A stretch of DNA of 64,000 nucleotides, from assembly GCA_022821585.1 (NCBI GenBank), contig JAJEDI010000050.1, positions 212,421-276,420 of the forward strand, in the 5' to 3' direction. The DNA comes from Caldilineaceae bacterium. Lineage in GTDB: Bacteria > Chloroflexota > Anaerolineae > Caldilineales > Caldilineaceae. This document shows, piece after piece, positions 41,195-49,606 of this stretch; positions within the stretch are counted from its first letter, which is position 1; the number at the start of each line of letters is the position of its first letter. The position numbers and the translations under genes are program-made. The notes under the pieces were generated by a model. The model made no database searches. It was not told the origin of the DNA and saw only the letters and a list, made by a program, of their open reading frames with translations.

Positions 41195-42352
41195 CTAAGC
41201 GCCCTGGTGTGCTGAGATATCCATCAGATAGATTTGCCGACCGTTGCCTCCGTGCACTGAATCTACGGTGATCAGTCTGCCGTCCGGGCTGGAGCGCGGA
41301 TGCAGGTCGCAGCGCCACTCGCCCGTGTATTCCGGGTATGAAGTGTATTCTCCCAGCTCTGTCCTCTCGCCACTCTCCACATTGTATAGATACAGCTCCT
41401 GAACCCGGCCGTCACCCCTGGGCACGGGATAGGTGTCGTTGAGAATCCAGTTTGTGTCGGCAAGATAGGTGCAGTGCCCGTTCAGCTTCATCACGCCTTT
41501 GCCGATCACCTCCACGTCCTGCGTGCCGTCACGATAAATGTAGAAGGCGTCGCCGTGGGAAGGGTGCCTGGCCCACGCCAGGATCTGTTCGGGGTCGCGC
41601 CAGATGAAGTGGGATGTGTGCCCGTACTGGTCGACGGGGTAGATGACGGAGCCGTCAGTCGCGGCCGTCATCATACGCGTTGCGAAACCGGCATCGCCGA
41701 AGCGCCAGCGGTGGAGGAAGATGAAGCGTGAGCCATCGGTATTGAAGAGCAGGTGATTGAAGTAGTGTCTGGCGCCGCTGATGTCCTTGTGGGGATAAGG
41801 GATGGCGGCGACCTGGGCGATGGAGATGATGAGCGACGCGTCGCCGGTCTCAAGGTCAACACGATGGATTCCGACGTCATCGGGCGCCAGCTGGTCGAAG
41901 TTGGGGTCGGGGATGCCGGCGTAGCCGTAGCCGGGCCGCATATGGTTGATGCGTCGGAAGTCGGCGCCGATGGCGGTGCGGCCGTCGGGGGAGACGGTAT
42001 AGATTGGATATCCGACCGTGCGCTTCTTGCCCGAATGTACGTCCAAGATATGGCATACGAAGCGGTCGTCCACTCGATCGTTCCAGATTACCTCCCTTTC
42101 CGAGCCGGGGATCCACTGAAGCATACAGCCCTGCTGCCAGCACCAGGCCCTGGTCTCGCCCAACTCAATCCAGCGGTTGCCGTCAGACAGATCGATCATC
42201 CCAATGTTTATCACATCATCTGCGTTTGGCGAGCGATGCTCGAAATCGACCTCCATCCCGAGTACGTAGCGGCTGGAGGGGTCGAACTGCAGCTTGTCAT
42301 AGTAGCCGAACCAGTGGTGCTTGGGCCCGGAAGTGATGGGGCGCATGCTCAT
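41195..42352 (-). CDS. Beta-propeller protein, PL22-like family, subgroup A (paralog A1)
   Basis: 385 aa, ATG with GAGGAG upstream. No signal peptide, so cytoplasmic. Repeated WD/TolB-like blades are apparent: SGPKHHWFGYYDKLQFDP, FNHLLFNTDGSRFIFLHRW, GHTSHFIWRD, GHCTYLADTNWILND, and RCDLHPRSSPDGRLITVDS. The order of these His-bearing blades parallels oligogalacturonate lyases (PL22), which cleave unsaturated galacturonate dimers with a His-coordinated metal. It is the last gene of the ABC-transporter operon, 33 bases after the OppF-like gene, so processing the imported substrate is plausible. Enzymatic activity is an inference; it could be a binding propeller. Confidence 0.65.
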   Translation of the reverse strand: MSMRPITSGPKHHWFGYYDKLQFDPSSRYVLGMEVDFEHRSPNADDVINIGMIDLSDGNRWIELGETRAWCWQQGCMLQWIPGSEREVIWNDRVDDRFVCHILDVHSGKKRTVGYPIYTVSPDGRTAIGADFRRINHMRPGYGYAGIPDPNFDQLAPDDVGIHRVDLETGDASLIISIAQVAAIPYPHKDISGARHYFNHLLFNTDGSRFIFLHRWRFGDAGFATRMMTAATDGSVIYPVDQYGHTSHFIWRDPEQILAWARHPSHGDAFYIYRDGTQDVEVIGKGVMKLNGHCTYLADTNWILNDTYPVPRGDGRVQELYLYNVESGERTELGEYTSYPEYTGEWRCDLHPRSSPDGRLITVDSVHGGNGRQIYLMDISAHQGA

Positions 42353-42385
42353 CAGCGCTTTCTCCTCAATTGATTTCAGTTGGGT

Positions 42386-43423
42386 CTATGCGGTTCCTGC
42401 GCCGGCCAGGTCCAGCTCTTCGGCGAAGTGGCATGCGACGTATCTCTTGCCAGTCAGGTTGCGCAGCTCCGGCGTTTCCTGGTGGCATTGCTCCTGGGCG
42501 TAGCGGCAGCGGGGGTGGAAGTAGCAGCCGGACGGGGGATTGGAGGGGTCGGCTACTTCACCTTCCAGGACGATGCGCTCGGTCTGGCTATGGGTTGGGC
42601 CGGCCACATGCACGGCAGATAGAAGCGCTTCCGTGTAGGGGTGGAGGGGCTGACGATAGAGATTGTCTGCGTCAGCCAGTTCTACCAGTTTGCCGACATA
42701 CATCACCGCCACCCTGTCACTGATATGTTTTACAACGCCGAGATCGTGGGCGATGAACAGGTAGGTCAGGTCCAGCTCGCGCTGGAGAAACTTGAGCAGG
42801 TTGAGGATCTGCGCCTGCACAGAGACGTCGAGCGCGGAGACCGGCTCGTCGGCGATAACGAGGGTGGGGTTAAGAATTAGGGCGCGGGCGATGCCGATTC
42901 GCTGGCGCTGCCCGCCACTGAAGGCGTGGGGGTAGCGGGTGATGTATTCCGGGCGCAGACCTACGAGGCGCAGCATCTCCACCACGCGGTCCTCGAGCTC
43001 GGACCCTTTTCTCATACCGTTCAGGCGGAGAGGCTCGCCGATAATGTCGAGGAGGGTTTTGCGGGGATTCAGCGATGTATACGGGTCCTGGAAGATCATC
43101 TGCAAGTGGGAGCGCACGGGGCGGAGTGCGGCGTCGTCCAGCGCGGCCAGGTTGTAATCCTCGCCCTCTTCGCCTTGAGGACGAAACTGAATGTTGCCAG
43201 CTGTGGGCTCGTACAGGCGCATGATCAGGCGACCCACTGTGGTTTTGCCGCAGCCGCTCTCGCCGACCAGACCCAGCGTCTCGCCCTTTTGCAGAGCAAA
43301 GTCGACGCCATCCACGGCCTTGATGTGGCTGACGACCTTGGAGAAAAGTCCGGCTGTGATTGGAAAGTGTTTTTTCAGCCCGTTTACTTCCAGGAGTGAA
43401 TAGCTGTCAGAATCGCTATTGAT
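42386..43423 (-). CDS. Oligopeptide-type ABC transporter ATP-binding protein (OppF/DppF type)
   Basis: 345 aa if started at the ATC at 43423; the track start (GTG 43315) would delete the first 36 residues including the conserved [13 protein letters not shown] strand. No ATG, GTG or TTG is available upstream in frame, yet AGAGGA lies eight bases before this ATC, and the overlap with the end of the OppD gene is the normal operon geometry. Motifs: Walker [10 protein letters not shown], signature FSGGQRQR, Walker B LVIADEP, H-loop IAHDLG, and the C-terminal Opp-type Cys-rich segment ([14 protein letters not shown]). It powers import with the neighbouring OppD and permeases. Confidence 0.88.
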   Translation of the reverse strand: MNSDSDSYSLLEVNGLKKHFPITAGLFSKVVSHIKAVDGVDFALQKGETLGLVGESGCGKTTVGRLIMRLYEPTAGNIQFRPQGEEGEDYNLAALDDAALRPVRSHLQMIFQDPYTSLNPRKTLLDIIGEPLRLNGMRKGSELEDRVVEMLRLVGLRPEYITRYPHAFSGGQRQRIGIARALILNPTLVIADEPVSALDVSVQAQILNLLKFLQRELDLTYLFIAHDLGVVKHISDRVAVMYVGKLVELADADNLYRQPLHPYTEALLSAVHVAGPTHSQTERIVLEGEVADPSNPPSGCYFHPRCRYAQEQCHQETPELRNLTGKRYVACHFAEELDLAGAGTA

Positions 43424-44465
43424 GGCTTGTTTCCTCTGCGACTGGGGCGCTTTCCTGATGTGCGTGTTCAGTATAGAGGAGGCAACGTACCTCGCGGTTG
43501 TCTTCCAAGGTTATTGGCTGGGGCAAGATTTCGTCGCAAACACCGGGCATGAAGTCGGCGCAACGCGGATGGAATGGACAGCCTTTGAGCGTAATGTAGG
43601 GGTCAGGCACTACGCCGCGGATCGTTTGCAGCCACTCCCGCCGCTGGTCCATGCGCGGCAGCGACTCCAGAAGTGCGATCGTGTAGGGGTGCTTGGGGTC
43701 GCGGAAAATGTCGGCGGCTGCGCCCTGTTCAACGATCTTGCCCAGGTACATTACCGCGACCTCGTCGGCCATATCGGCGACGACACCCAGGTCGTGGGTG
43801 ATGAACATGATAGCCATATTCAGATCGGCCTGCAGCCCTTGCATGAGCTCCAGGATCTGGGCTTCGGTGGTCACGTCCAAGGCCGTGGTTGGTTCGTCGG
43901 CGATAAGGAGACTGGGGTGGCAGGAAAGGGCCATTGCAATCATGACACGCTGGCACATACCGCCGCTCAGCTGGTGGGCGAAGGCATCCATACGCTGCTC
44001 GGCCAACGGGATATGCACTTGCCGCAGCATTTCGATGGCGATGTCTTCGGCTTCGGCCTGAGTTACGGACTGGTGCAGCAGGATGTTTTCAGTAATCTGG
44101 TCGCCGATGCGATGGACCGGACTGAGCGAGGCGCGCGGTTCCTGGAAGATCATGGCGATCTCCCCGCCGCGAATCGCGCGCATCTCCGTGCCCGTGGCGG
44201 GGAGTTGAAGCAGGTCCAGAGTCATGACCTGCCCGTTCTGGTCGTCTCGCGAGTATAGGATTTCGCCATCCACTGTATGGCCGGGCGGCCTCACCATACG
44301 CATGATCGAGCGGGCGGTGACGCTCTTGCCGCAGCCACTCTCGCCGACGACGCCCAGGACTTGCCCGCGGCGTATGGAAAAGGTCGTGCTGTCGACGGCC
44401 TTGGCGACCCCTTCGGCCATGAAGAAGTGCGTCTGCAGGTTTTTGACTTCGAGCAGGTTGTCCAT
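43416..44465 (-). CDS. Oligopeptide-type ABC transporter ATP-binding protein (OppD/DppD type)
   Basis: 349 aa. Walker [10 protein letters not shown] near residue 42, Q-loop [19 protein letters not shown], signature LSGGMCQRV, Walker [14 protein letters not shown]-loop ITHDLG, and the Opp C-terminal extension with [15 protein letters not shown] that can bind an iron-sulfur cluster in this group. One half of the heterodimeric motor of a peptide/oligosaccharide-type importer. The 3' end overlaps the OppF-like gene by eight bases. Confidence 0.92.
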   Translation of the reverse strand: MDNLLEVKNLQTHFFMAEGVAKAVDSTTFSIRRGQVLGVVGESGCGKSVTARSIMRMVRPPGHTVDGEILYSRDDQNGQVMTLDLLQLPATGTEMRAIRGGEIAMIFQEPRASLSPVHRIGDQITENILLHQSVTQAEAEDIAIEMLRQVHIPLAEQRMDAFAHQLSGGMCQRVMIAMALSCHPSLLIADEPTTALDVTTEAQILELMQGLQADLNMAIMFITHDLGVVADMADEVAVMYLGKIVEQGAAADIFRDPKHPYTIALLESLPRMDQRREWLQTIRGVVPDPYITLKGCPFHPRCADFMPGVCDEILPQPITLEDNREVRCLLYTEHAHQESAPVAEETSHQ

Positions 44466-44541
44466 AGGGAGTTCAGGGACAGAAGAACGGCGTCAGATTT
44501 CCAACCAGGCTAAAGAAGGGCTGTGCCTCAGAAGTTGGCAG

Positions 44542-45729
44542 TTACAGGTCAGCGTACGGGTCCGCAGCGTCGCGCAGGCCGTCGCCGATGAAGTTTAAGG
44601 CCAGCACGGTGACGACTACGAACATGGCGGGCCACAGGATCCAAGGGTGGATCGCGATCTCGACGACCTGCTGTGCGTCCTTCAGCATCACACCCCAACT
44701 GACAGTGGGCGATACCAGTCCCAGCCCGAGAAAGCTCAGAGCGGTTTCTCCGATAATCATGCCGGGAATGGCCAGGGTAATGTCCACCAGCACGTAACTC
44801 ATGAAAGAGGGTACGAGGTGCTGCCAGATCAGGTACCACTGGTTGGCGCCGGCAGACTGGGCGGCGAGGACGAAGTCTTCATTGCGGAGGGAGAGGAACT
44901 TCCCCCTCACAACGCGCGCCAGCGTCGTCCAGGCGAGCAAGGAAAGGATGATGGTGATGCCGAAATAAATTCGGATTTGGGGCCAGTCGGCAGGCAGAGC
45001 CGCGGCCAATCCCATCCACAGGGGAATCGTCGGGATCGATCGAATGAATTCGATCAGCCGCTGGATGAGATTGTCGACGACGCCCCCGTAGAGCCCCGAC
45101 AGGCCCCCCAGAAGCAGGCCAATGATGAGGCTGATGGTGACCCCCACAAGTCCAATGGTCAAGGAAATGCGTCCTCCGTACAGGGCGCGGCCCAGGATAT
45201 CCCGACCGAACTTGTCTCCGCCCAGAAGAAAGATAGGGCCGACCTCTTCAGCGTTTTCGACACCGAAGAGATGCCAGTCCAACCTGAAGAGGCCCCAGAG
45301 CTTGTAGGGGTCCCCTTTCACAAAGAACTGGACGGGATACTGCTGGCTGCGGTCTTCGACAAAATCGCGTGTAAAGGTCTCCTTGTTTGTCTCAATTTTG
45401 ACCGCGTAGACGAAGGGACGCTGCAGGCCTCCGTCCTCAGAAAAAATATGAATCTCTCTGGGAGGAAGATAGAGATGCTTGTTAAAGCGGTGCGTTTTGT
45501 CGTATGGCGAGATGACCGGGGCGAACAGCGCTGAAAGATAGAGAAGGGCGAGAAACCAGAAAGAAATTACAGCCAGTTTATTGCGCTTGAAGCGGAGCAG
45601 CATCAGCTGTCGCGGCGTAAGGAACTGGGTTCTGGATTCGCCAATCGTGCCTTCGGCCTCAAGGAGATCGGACAGGTTTCCACTTTCGTAGGGTGAGGAT
45701 GCCGACTCGGGCGCGGCAGAAGTGGTCAT
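44542..45729 (-). CDS. ABC transporter permease (OppC/DppC type)
   Basis: 395 aa from the ATG at 45729 (CGAGG upstream), overlapping the previous stop as ATGA. About six helices; helix 1 near 55-75, then a ~100-residue extracytoplasmic insertion (PPREIHIFSED ... LGGDKFGRDILGRALYGG) before helices 2-6. The EAA loop that contacts the ATPases is in LVVRN-like ARVVRGKFLSLRNEDFVLAAQSAGANQWYLIWQHLVP. C-terminal DPYADL. The long insertion is common in Chloroflexota-type permeases of this group. Partner of the OppB-like permease. Confidence 0.92.
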   Translation of the reverse strand: MTTSAAPESASSPYESGNLSDLLEAEGTIGESRTQFLTPRQLMLLRFKRNKLAVISFWFLALLYLSALFAPVISPYDKTHRFNKHLYLPPREIHIFSEDGGLQRPFVYAVKIETNKETFTRDFVEDRSQQYPVQFFVKGDPYKLWGLFRLDWHLFGVENAEEVGPIFLLGGDKFGRDILGRALYGGRISLTIGLVGVTISLIIGLLLGGLSGLYGGVVDNLIQRLIEFIRSIPTIPLWMGLAAALPADWPQIRIYFGITIILSLLAWTTLARVVRGKFLSLRNEDFVLAAQSAGANQWYLIWQHLVPSFMSYVLVDITLAIPGMIIGETALSFLGLGLVSPTVSWGVMLKDAQQVVEIAIHPWILWPAMFVVVTVLALNFIGDGLRDAADPYADL

Positions 45730-46724
45730 GTCGTACCTCGCTCCCCGTAGCGAATACGCGGATCGACCCATGCCAGAAGGATGTCCGAGATCAGAGTGCC
45801 GATCAGGGTGAGCGTGCTCAGTATCATGATCATGCTGGCAGCCAAGTAAAGGTCTTGCGACATCAGAGCACGCCAGAGCAGCGGTCCGGTCGTGGGCAGG
45901 TTCAACACGAGCGCAACGAGTACGGTGCCGGAGACAATTTCAGGAAGCCGCCAGCCGACGGTGCTCAAGATGGGGTTGAGGGCGACGCGCACAGGGTACT
46001 TCATGGTGAGCGGACCTTCGCGCAGGCCTTTGGACCGCGCGGTCTCGACGTAGGGGCGGCCAAGTTCATCCAGCGTTGTCGCGCGCATCACGCGGATGGT
46101 CCCCGCGGTGCCCGCAGTGCCGACAATCACGACCGGCAACCACATGTGTTTGAGCATGTCCCAGACCCTGGCAACGCTCCAGGGCGCGTCGAGAAACTCG
46201 GTGGAGAACAGGCCGCCGGCGCTGGCTCCGAAGGCCTTGATGCCTATGTACATGAAGATGAGTGCCAGCAAGAAATTCGGTGTCGCAAGACCAATGAAGC
46301 CTATGAAGGTAAACACATAGTCGGCCAGGCTGTATTGCCGCACAGCGGAATAGATGCCAATGGGGATTGCCATGGCGTAGACGAAGAGGAGTGTGAAGAA
46401 TGACATGATCATTGTCAACATCAGGCGCTCGCCTATCAGCCTGTTGACGGGGCGATCCCAGTAGAAGGAGAGCCCCATATCCCCTTGTACGAAGTTCGTG
46501 ATCCACTTGATGTACTGAATGTAGCCGGGCTGATTCAGACCGTAGTGGGCCTCCAGCGCCATGATTTCCTCTTCACTCAACTCCTCGCCGGCCGCTGCCA
46601 GATTGGCCACATAGGTGGTCACGTAATCGCCCGGCGGTAGCTGGATGATGGTGAAGCTGACAATTGAAATGAGGATAAGCGTCGGAATCAGTTGCAGGAC
46701 GCGACGCAGGATGAATTCGCGCAT
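45726..46724 (-). CDS. ABC transporter permease (OppB/DppB type)
   Basis: 332 aa from the ATG at 46724, giving the usual MREFILRRVLQLIPTLILISIVSF helix 1; the track start is 18 residues longer and no start has a strong ribosome site. Typical OppB features: PPGDYVT after helix 1, HYGLNQPGYIQYIKWITNFVQGDMGLSF, six helices, and the EAA loop near MRATTLDELGRPYVETARSKGL. Forms the translocation pore with the OppC-like permease, which starts inside its stop codon. Confidence 0.92.
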   Translation of the reverse strand: MREFILRRVLQLIPTLILISIVSFTIIQLPPGDYVTTYVANLAAAGEELSEEEIMALEAHYGLNQPGYIQYIKWITNFVQGDMGLSFYWDRPVNRLIGERLMLTMIMSFFTLLFVYAMAIPIGIYSAVRQYSLADYVFTFIGFIGLATPNFLLALIFMYIGIKAFGASAGGLFSTEFLDAPWSVARVWDMLKHMWLPVVIVGTAGTAGTIRVMRATTLDELGRPYVETARSKGLREGPLTMKYPVRVALNPILSTVGWRLPEIVSGTVLVALVLNLPTTGPLLWRALMSQDLYLAASMIMILSTLTLIGTLISDILLAWVDPRIRYGERGTT

Positions 46725-46817
46725 GACAGTGCAGTGACGAACAGTTAGCTGGGAACGTATCTGAAGGCCGGCGGTCAAGTAGGAAACTGGCCGCCGGCCT
46801 ACTGCTTATTTTCGATT

Positions 46818-48836
46818 CTAGCTCTGCTTATAGAAGAACTGCTCGGGATGTACCGGGACGGCCCGAATCACTGAGAAGCCCCACACACCGTCGTCGGGGA
46901 AGTTGGTCAGGTTCTTCTTCATGACGACCGGCTTGGGGATGCCGACTGTGCCGAAGCCGGGCAGGTAGTCGTAGAACCACTCCCACAGCTCGCGGGCGAT
47001 GGCGACGTGCTCCTCTTCGGAAACAGCGTCGATCATCTCCTGCCAGCGGTGGTAAACCCAAGCGACCTCGTCCGGCGGTTCCACGGCGATCTCACTTTCC
47101 TGGTCGCCGTCCAGCCAGATGTCATAGCCCTTGCCCCAGGGAACGTTGCACTGTCCGGGGTGGTTGAGCCGCGAGCACCAGACCCAGGTAATGTCGGAGA
47201 TATCGCCTTCCCAGCCGGACATACCCATGTCGTTAGCGGCAACGAGCTCGTTCAGATGGGAACGATTGATTGGACGGAGCGACGGGTCGAGGCCGACCTG
47301 ACGCCACTGTTCGACGACCAGTTCGAAGACATCGAGGACATCGGCCTGCTCGGTGTCGAGCTGGATTACCCAGCTAACGCGTGAGCCGTCGGGGAAGAGG
47401 CGGAAGCCGTCGGCATCCTTTTCCGAGTAGCCGGCCTGATCGAGCAGCTCCATGGCCATATCCGGGTCAAACTGCGCCCAGTGCGACTCATCGCCTTCCT
47501 CGTAGTACTTGGAGCCTGGCCAGGCTGCCCACTGTCGAGGTTCGCCCAGGCCGAAGTAGACGACGTCGTTGATCTCTTCGCGGTTGATAGAAATCGACAT
47601 CGCGTGGCGCACATCCTTGTTGCCGAAGAACTCGCGCACCTGCGGGTCTTTGTGGGTATGGTTGGGAACGATGATGGTACGGCCGGGGAAGGTCGACTTC
47701 CACATCTTGATTTTCAGGTCCGCCGACTCCAGGTTGGCCATGTACAGTTCCATATTGGCCAGATCGGCCTGGCGGCCGGAGAATTCCAACTCACCGGCGA
47801 TCAGCTTGGCATTGGCGACTTCACGGTCGCCGATCACGAAGACGATCGTTTTGTCGATGTAGGGCAGCTGGTTGCCAGCTGTGTCTACCTTCCAGTAGTA
47901 GGGGTTGCGCTCGTAGGTGTGGTGGTCAGGTGCGTCGTCAACGCGGATGAAGGCGGTCATTCCAGGAAGCCCTATCTGAGCAGGGATCGTGGACCCGACA
48001 CGGCCTTTGTCACGGATCAGCTGGCGCCACTCCTCAAAACCGGCCTCTTCGGTCATCTTGGCGATCTCGTCGGCATCGCCGTATTCGGGATGGAACTGCT
48101 TGAGATAGTGGGCGGGTTGCCACAAGCCGCCCTGCGAACCGGCGTAGAAGGTCTCGTGGAGAACGATCAGGGGATAGGGCTTGGAAAAGGAAAGCTTGAT
48201 CGTGAAATCGTCAATCTTCTCCATCTGCAGCGGATCGCCACCGGGGGAAGCTCCCGCCTTCCAGGAGGTGGGAGGACCGCCTGGCGCGTATTCTTCGTTG
48301 AGCCAGAGGTCGTGCCAGGAGAACATGAAGTCGTCGGCGCTGAAGGGCGCGCCGTCGGACCACATGAGCCCCTCACGGAGGTGCAGGATCTGCTCGGTGG
48401 CGTCCTCGTTGAACTCCCAACTCTCGGCCAGGCCGCTGGTGATGGATGAGAAGTCAGGTGCGATGCGCAGAATCAGTTCGGTGCCCATTACGGCCTGTGG
48501 ATCGCCAAAGAGGTGATTGGGGTTACCGATGGCAACGCGAGTGGTGCCGCCGTACTGGCCGACCTCTTCCAGAGGTTCGATGACCACCGGGTTGGCCGGG
48601 AGACGTTCATCGACCGGCGGCAGTTGGCCAGCGGCGACGCGCTCGGCGAGCAGAGGCGACTCGTTGTACTTGGACATCGGGCCTGAATCCGCGGCGGGGG
48701 CCTCGGCGGCGGGGGCCTCGTCTGCAGCTTCCGGTTCGGCGTCGCCGCCGGGCGCGCCGCAGGCAGCCGCAACTGCGGCGGCGGCCGAAAGGCCGCTCAT
48801 CCGCAGGAAGGTTCTACGATCCATTCCGTCCTTCAT
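46818..48836 (-). CDS. ABC transporter substrate-binding lipoprotein, family 5 (SBP1)
   Basis: 672 aa. N-terminus DRRTFLRMSG resembles a Tat motif, followed by a hydrophobic core and lipobox AAAC (Cys near 26), then an Ala/Glu/Pro-rich linker (~30-55). The SBP_bac_5 fold follows: GQYGGTTRV, EQILHLREGLMWSDGAPFSADDFMFSW (family signature), YKVE-type strands, RHAMSISINREEINDVVY hinge, and a long C-terminal lobe. Such proteins bind oligopeptides, nickel or oligosaccharides. It is the first gene of the SBP1-permease-permease-ATPase-ATPase-propeller operon. It shares the LPPVDERLP linker motif with the two other SBPs in the window. AAGGA precedes the ATG. Confidence 0.9.
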   Translation of the reverse strand: MKDGMDRRTFLRMSGLSAAAAVAAACGAPGGDAEPEAADEAPAAEAPAADSGPMSKYNESPLLAERVAAGQLPPVDERLPANPVVIEPLEEVGQYGGTTRVAIGNPNHLFGDPQAVMGTELILRIAPDFSSITSGLAESWEFNEDATEQILHLREGLMWSDGAPFSADDFMFSWHDLWLNEEYAPGGPPTSWKAGASPGGDPLQMEKIDDFTIKLSFSKPYPLIVLHETFYAGSQGGLWQPAHYLKQFHPEYGDADEIAKMTEEAGFEEWRQLIRDKGRVGSTIPAQIGLPGMTAFIRVDDAPDHHTYERNPYYWKVDTAGNQLPYIDKTIVFVIGDREVANAKLIAGELEFSGRQADLANMELYMANLESADLKIKMWKSTFPGRTIIVPNHTHKDPQVREFFGNKDVRHAMSISINREEINDVVYFGLGEPRQWAAWPGSKYYEEGDESHWAQFDPDMAMELLDQAGYSEKDADGFRLFPDGSRVSWVIQLDTEQADVLDVFELVVEQWRQVGLDPSLRPINRSHLNELVAANDMGMSGWEGDISDITWVWCSRLNHPGQCNVPWGKGYDIWLDGDQESEIAVEPPDEVAWVYHRWQEMIDAVSEEEHVAIARELWEWFYDYLPGFGTVGIPKPVVMKKNLTNFPDDGVWGFSVIRAVPVHPEQFFYKQS

Positions 48837-48929
48837 AATGTTCAGTTCCTTTCGCTTGAAATGAAGAAAGAGAAGCTCTTGGAATCTCAGGGAAAGTGTC
48901 TGTGCAGAGATTGCCCCGAACGAGGCAGT

Positions 48930-49439
48930 CTACGGGCCCATATCGACAGTAGTATTGGAGACGGTCAACATGACCCATTCCATCATGCCCTGCCAGTACT
49001 CATAGCGCTCGTTTGTGGCCCCCTGAATCACGACTGAATACAGATATTGCGCGGCGCAGAAGAGACGGGCTCGCCGGCGGCGGGTGGTCCCATCCTGCAC
49101 GAAAGTGCAGACCCACTCCCGGCACCAGTCGCCGACGTCGTCAAGGGCGTCCAGCCTCTCGACCACACACTCATCAAGCTGGTTCAGGCCTTCCTCGATT
49201 CCTTCCGCGAGCAAGGAACTTTCCTCCGCCGCCAGCGGCTGACCCATATCCTGGACTGTGATGGAGATGAAGGTGGCCTCATCGGAGGGATCCGGATAAA
49301 GGCTTACGGCTGGATGGGGCGTATCCGTCTCCTGGAGCTGCCATTCAGGCGGATACCAGAAAGTGGGATGGCCGGCGGCGTGCTTGTACGTCTTGACGGA
49401 GGTGAATCGCGGACGGGCCGGCTGCTCGGTCGATGCCAT
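48930..49439 (-). CDS. PsbP/DUF1795-like small protein
   Basis: 169 aa. No signal peptide. The pattern KTYKHAAGHPTFWYPPEWQLQET followed by AVSLYPDPSDEATFISITVQDM and a late YLYSVVIQGATNERYEYWQGMMEWVMLTV matches the general layout of PsbP-like/DUF1795 domains (anti-parallel sheet with the closing helix). The role is unknown. It lies between SBP2 and SBP1 on the same strand, so it may be part of a longer transport unit, although a 14-bp inverted repeat separates it from SBP2. Confidence 0.5.
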   Translation of the reverse strand: MASTEQPARPRFTSVKTYKHAAGHPTFWYPPEWQLQETDTPHPAVSLYPDPSDEATFISITVQDMGQPLAAEESSLLAEGIEEGLNQLDECVVERLDALDDVGDWCREWVCTFVQDGTTRRRRARLFCAAQYLYSVVIQGATNERYEYWQGMMEWVMLTVSNTTVDMGP

Positions 49440-49475
49440 AGGGGTTGTCAGTCTCAGCTGGTGGGCGCCGGATTT

Positions 49476-49523
49476 GGACGGCGCAACAGTGTGTGAGGGA
49501 TTACAATTGCTGTTGCGCCGTCC
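49476..49523. repeat. 14-bp perfect inverted repeat between SBP2 and the PsbP-like gene
   Basis: GGACGGCGCAACAG (49476-49489) and CTGTTGCGCCGTCC (49510-49523) with a 20-base loop. No T-run on either side, so it is not a standard terminator. In the leftward mRNA it would form a very stable hairpin 37 bases before the PsbP-like start, well placed to stop 3' decay of the SBP2 message. Confidence 0.75.
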
Positions 49524-49606
49524 GTATTGGTTGTACGAAAACGGGATTTTGTATGCGAGAGCGTGCTCACGTACGCTGTCGCATGTTTCCCGTACTCTAC
49601 CTCGTC

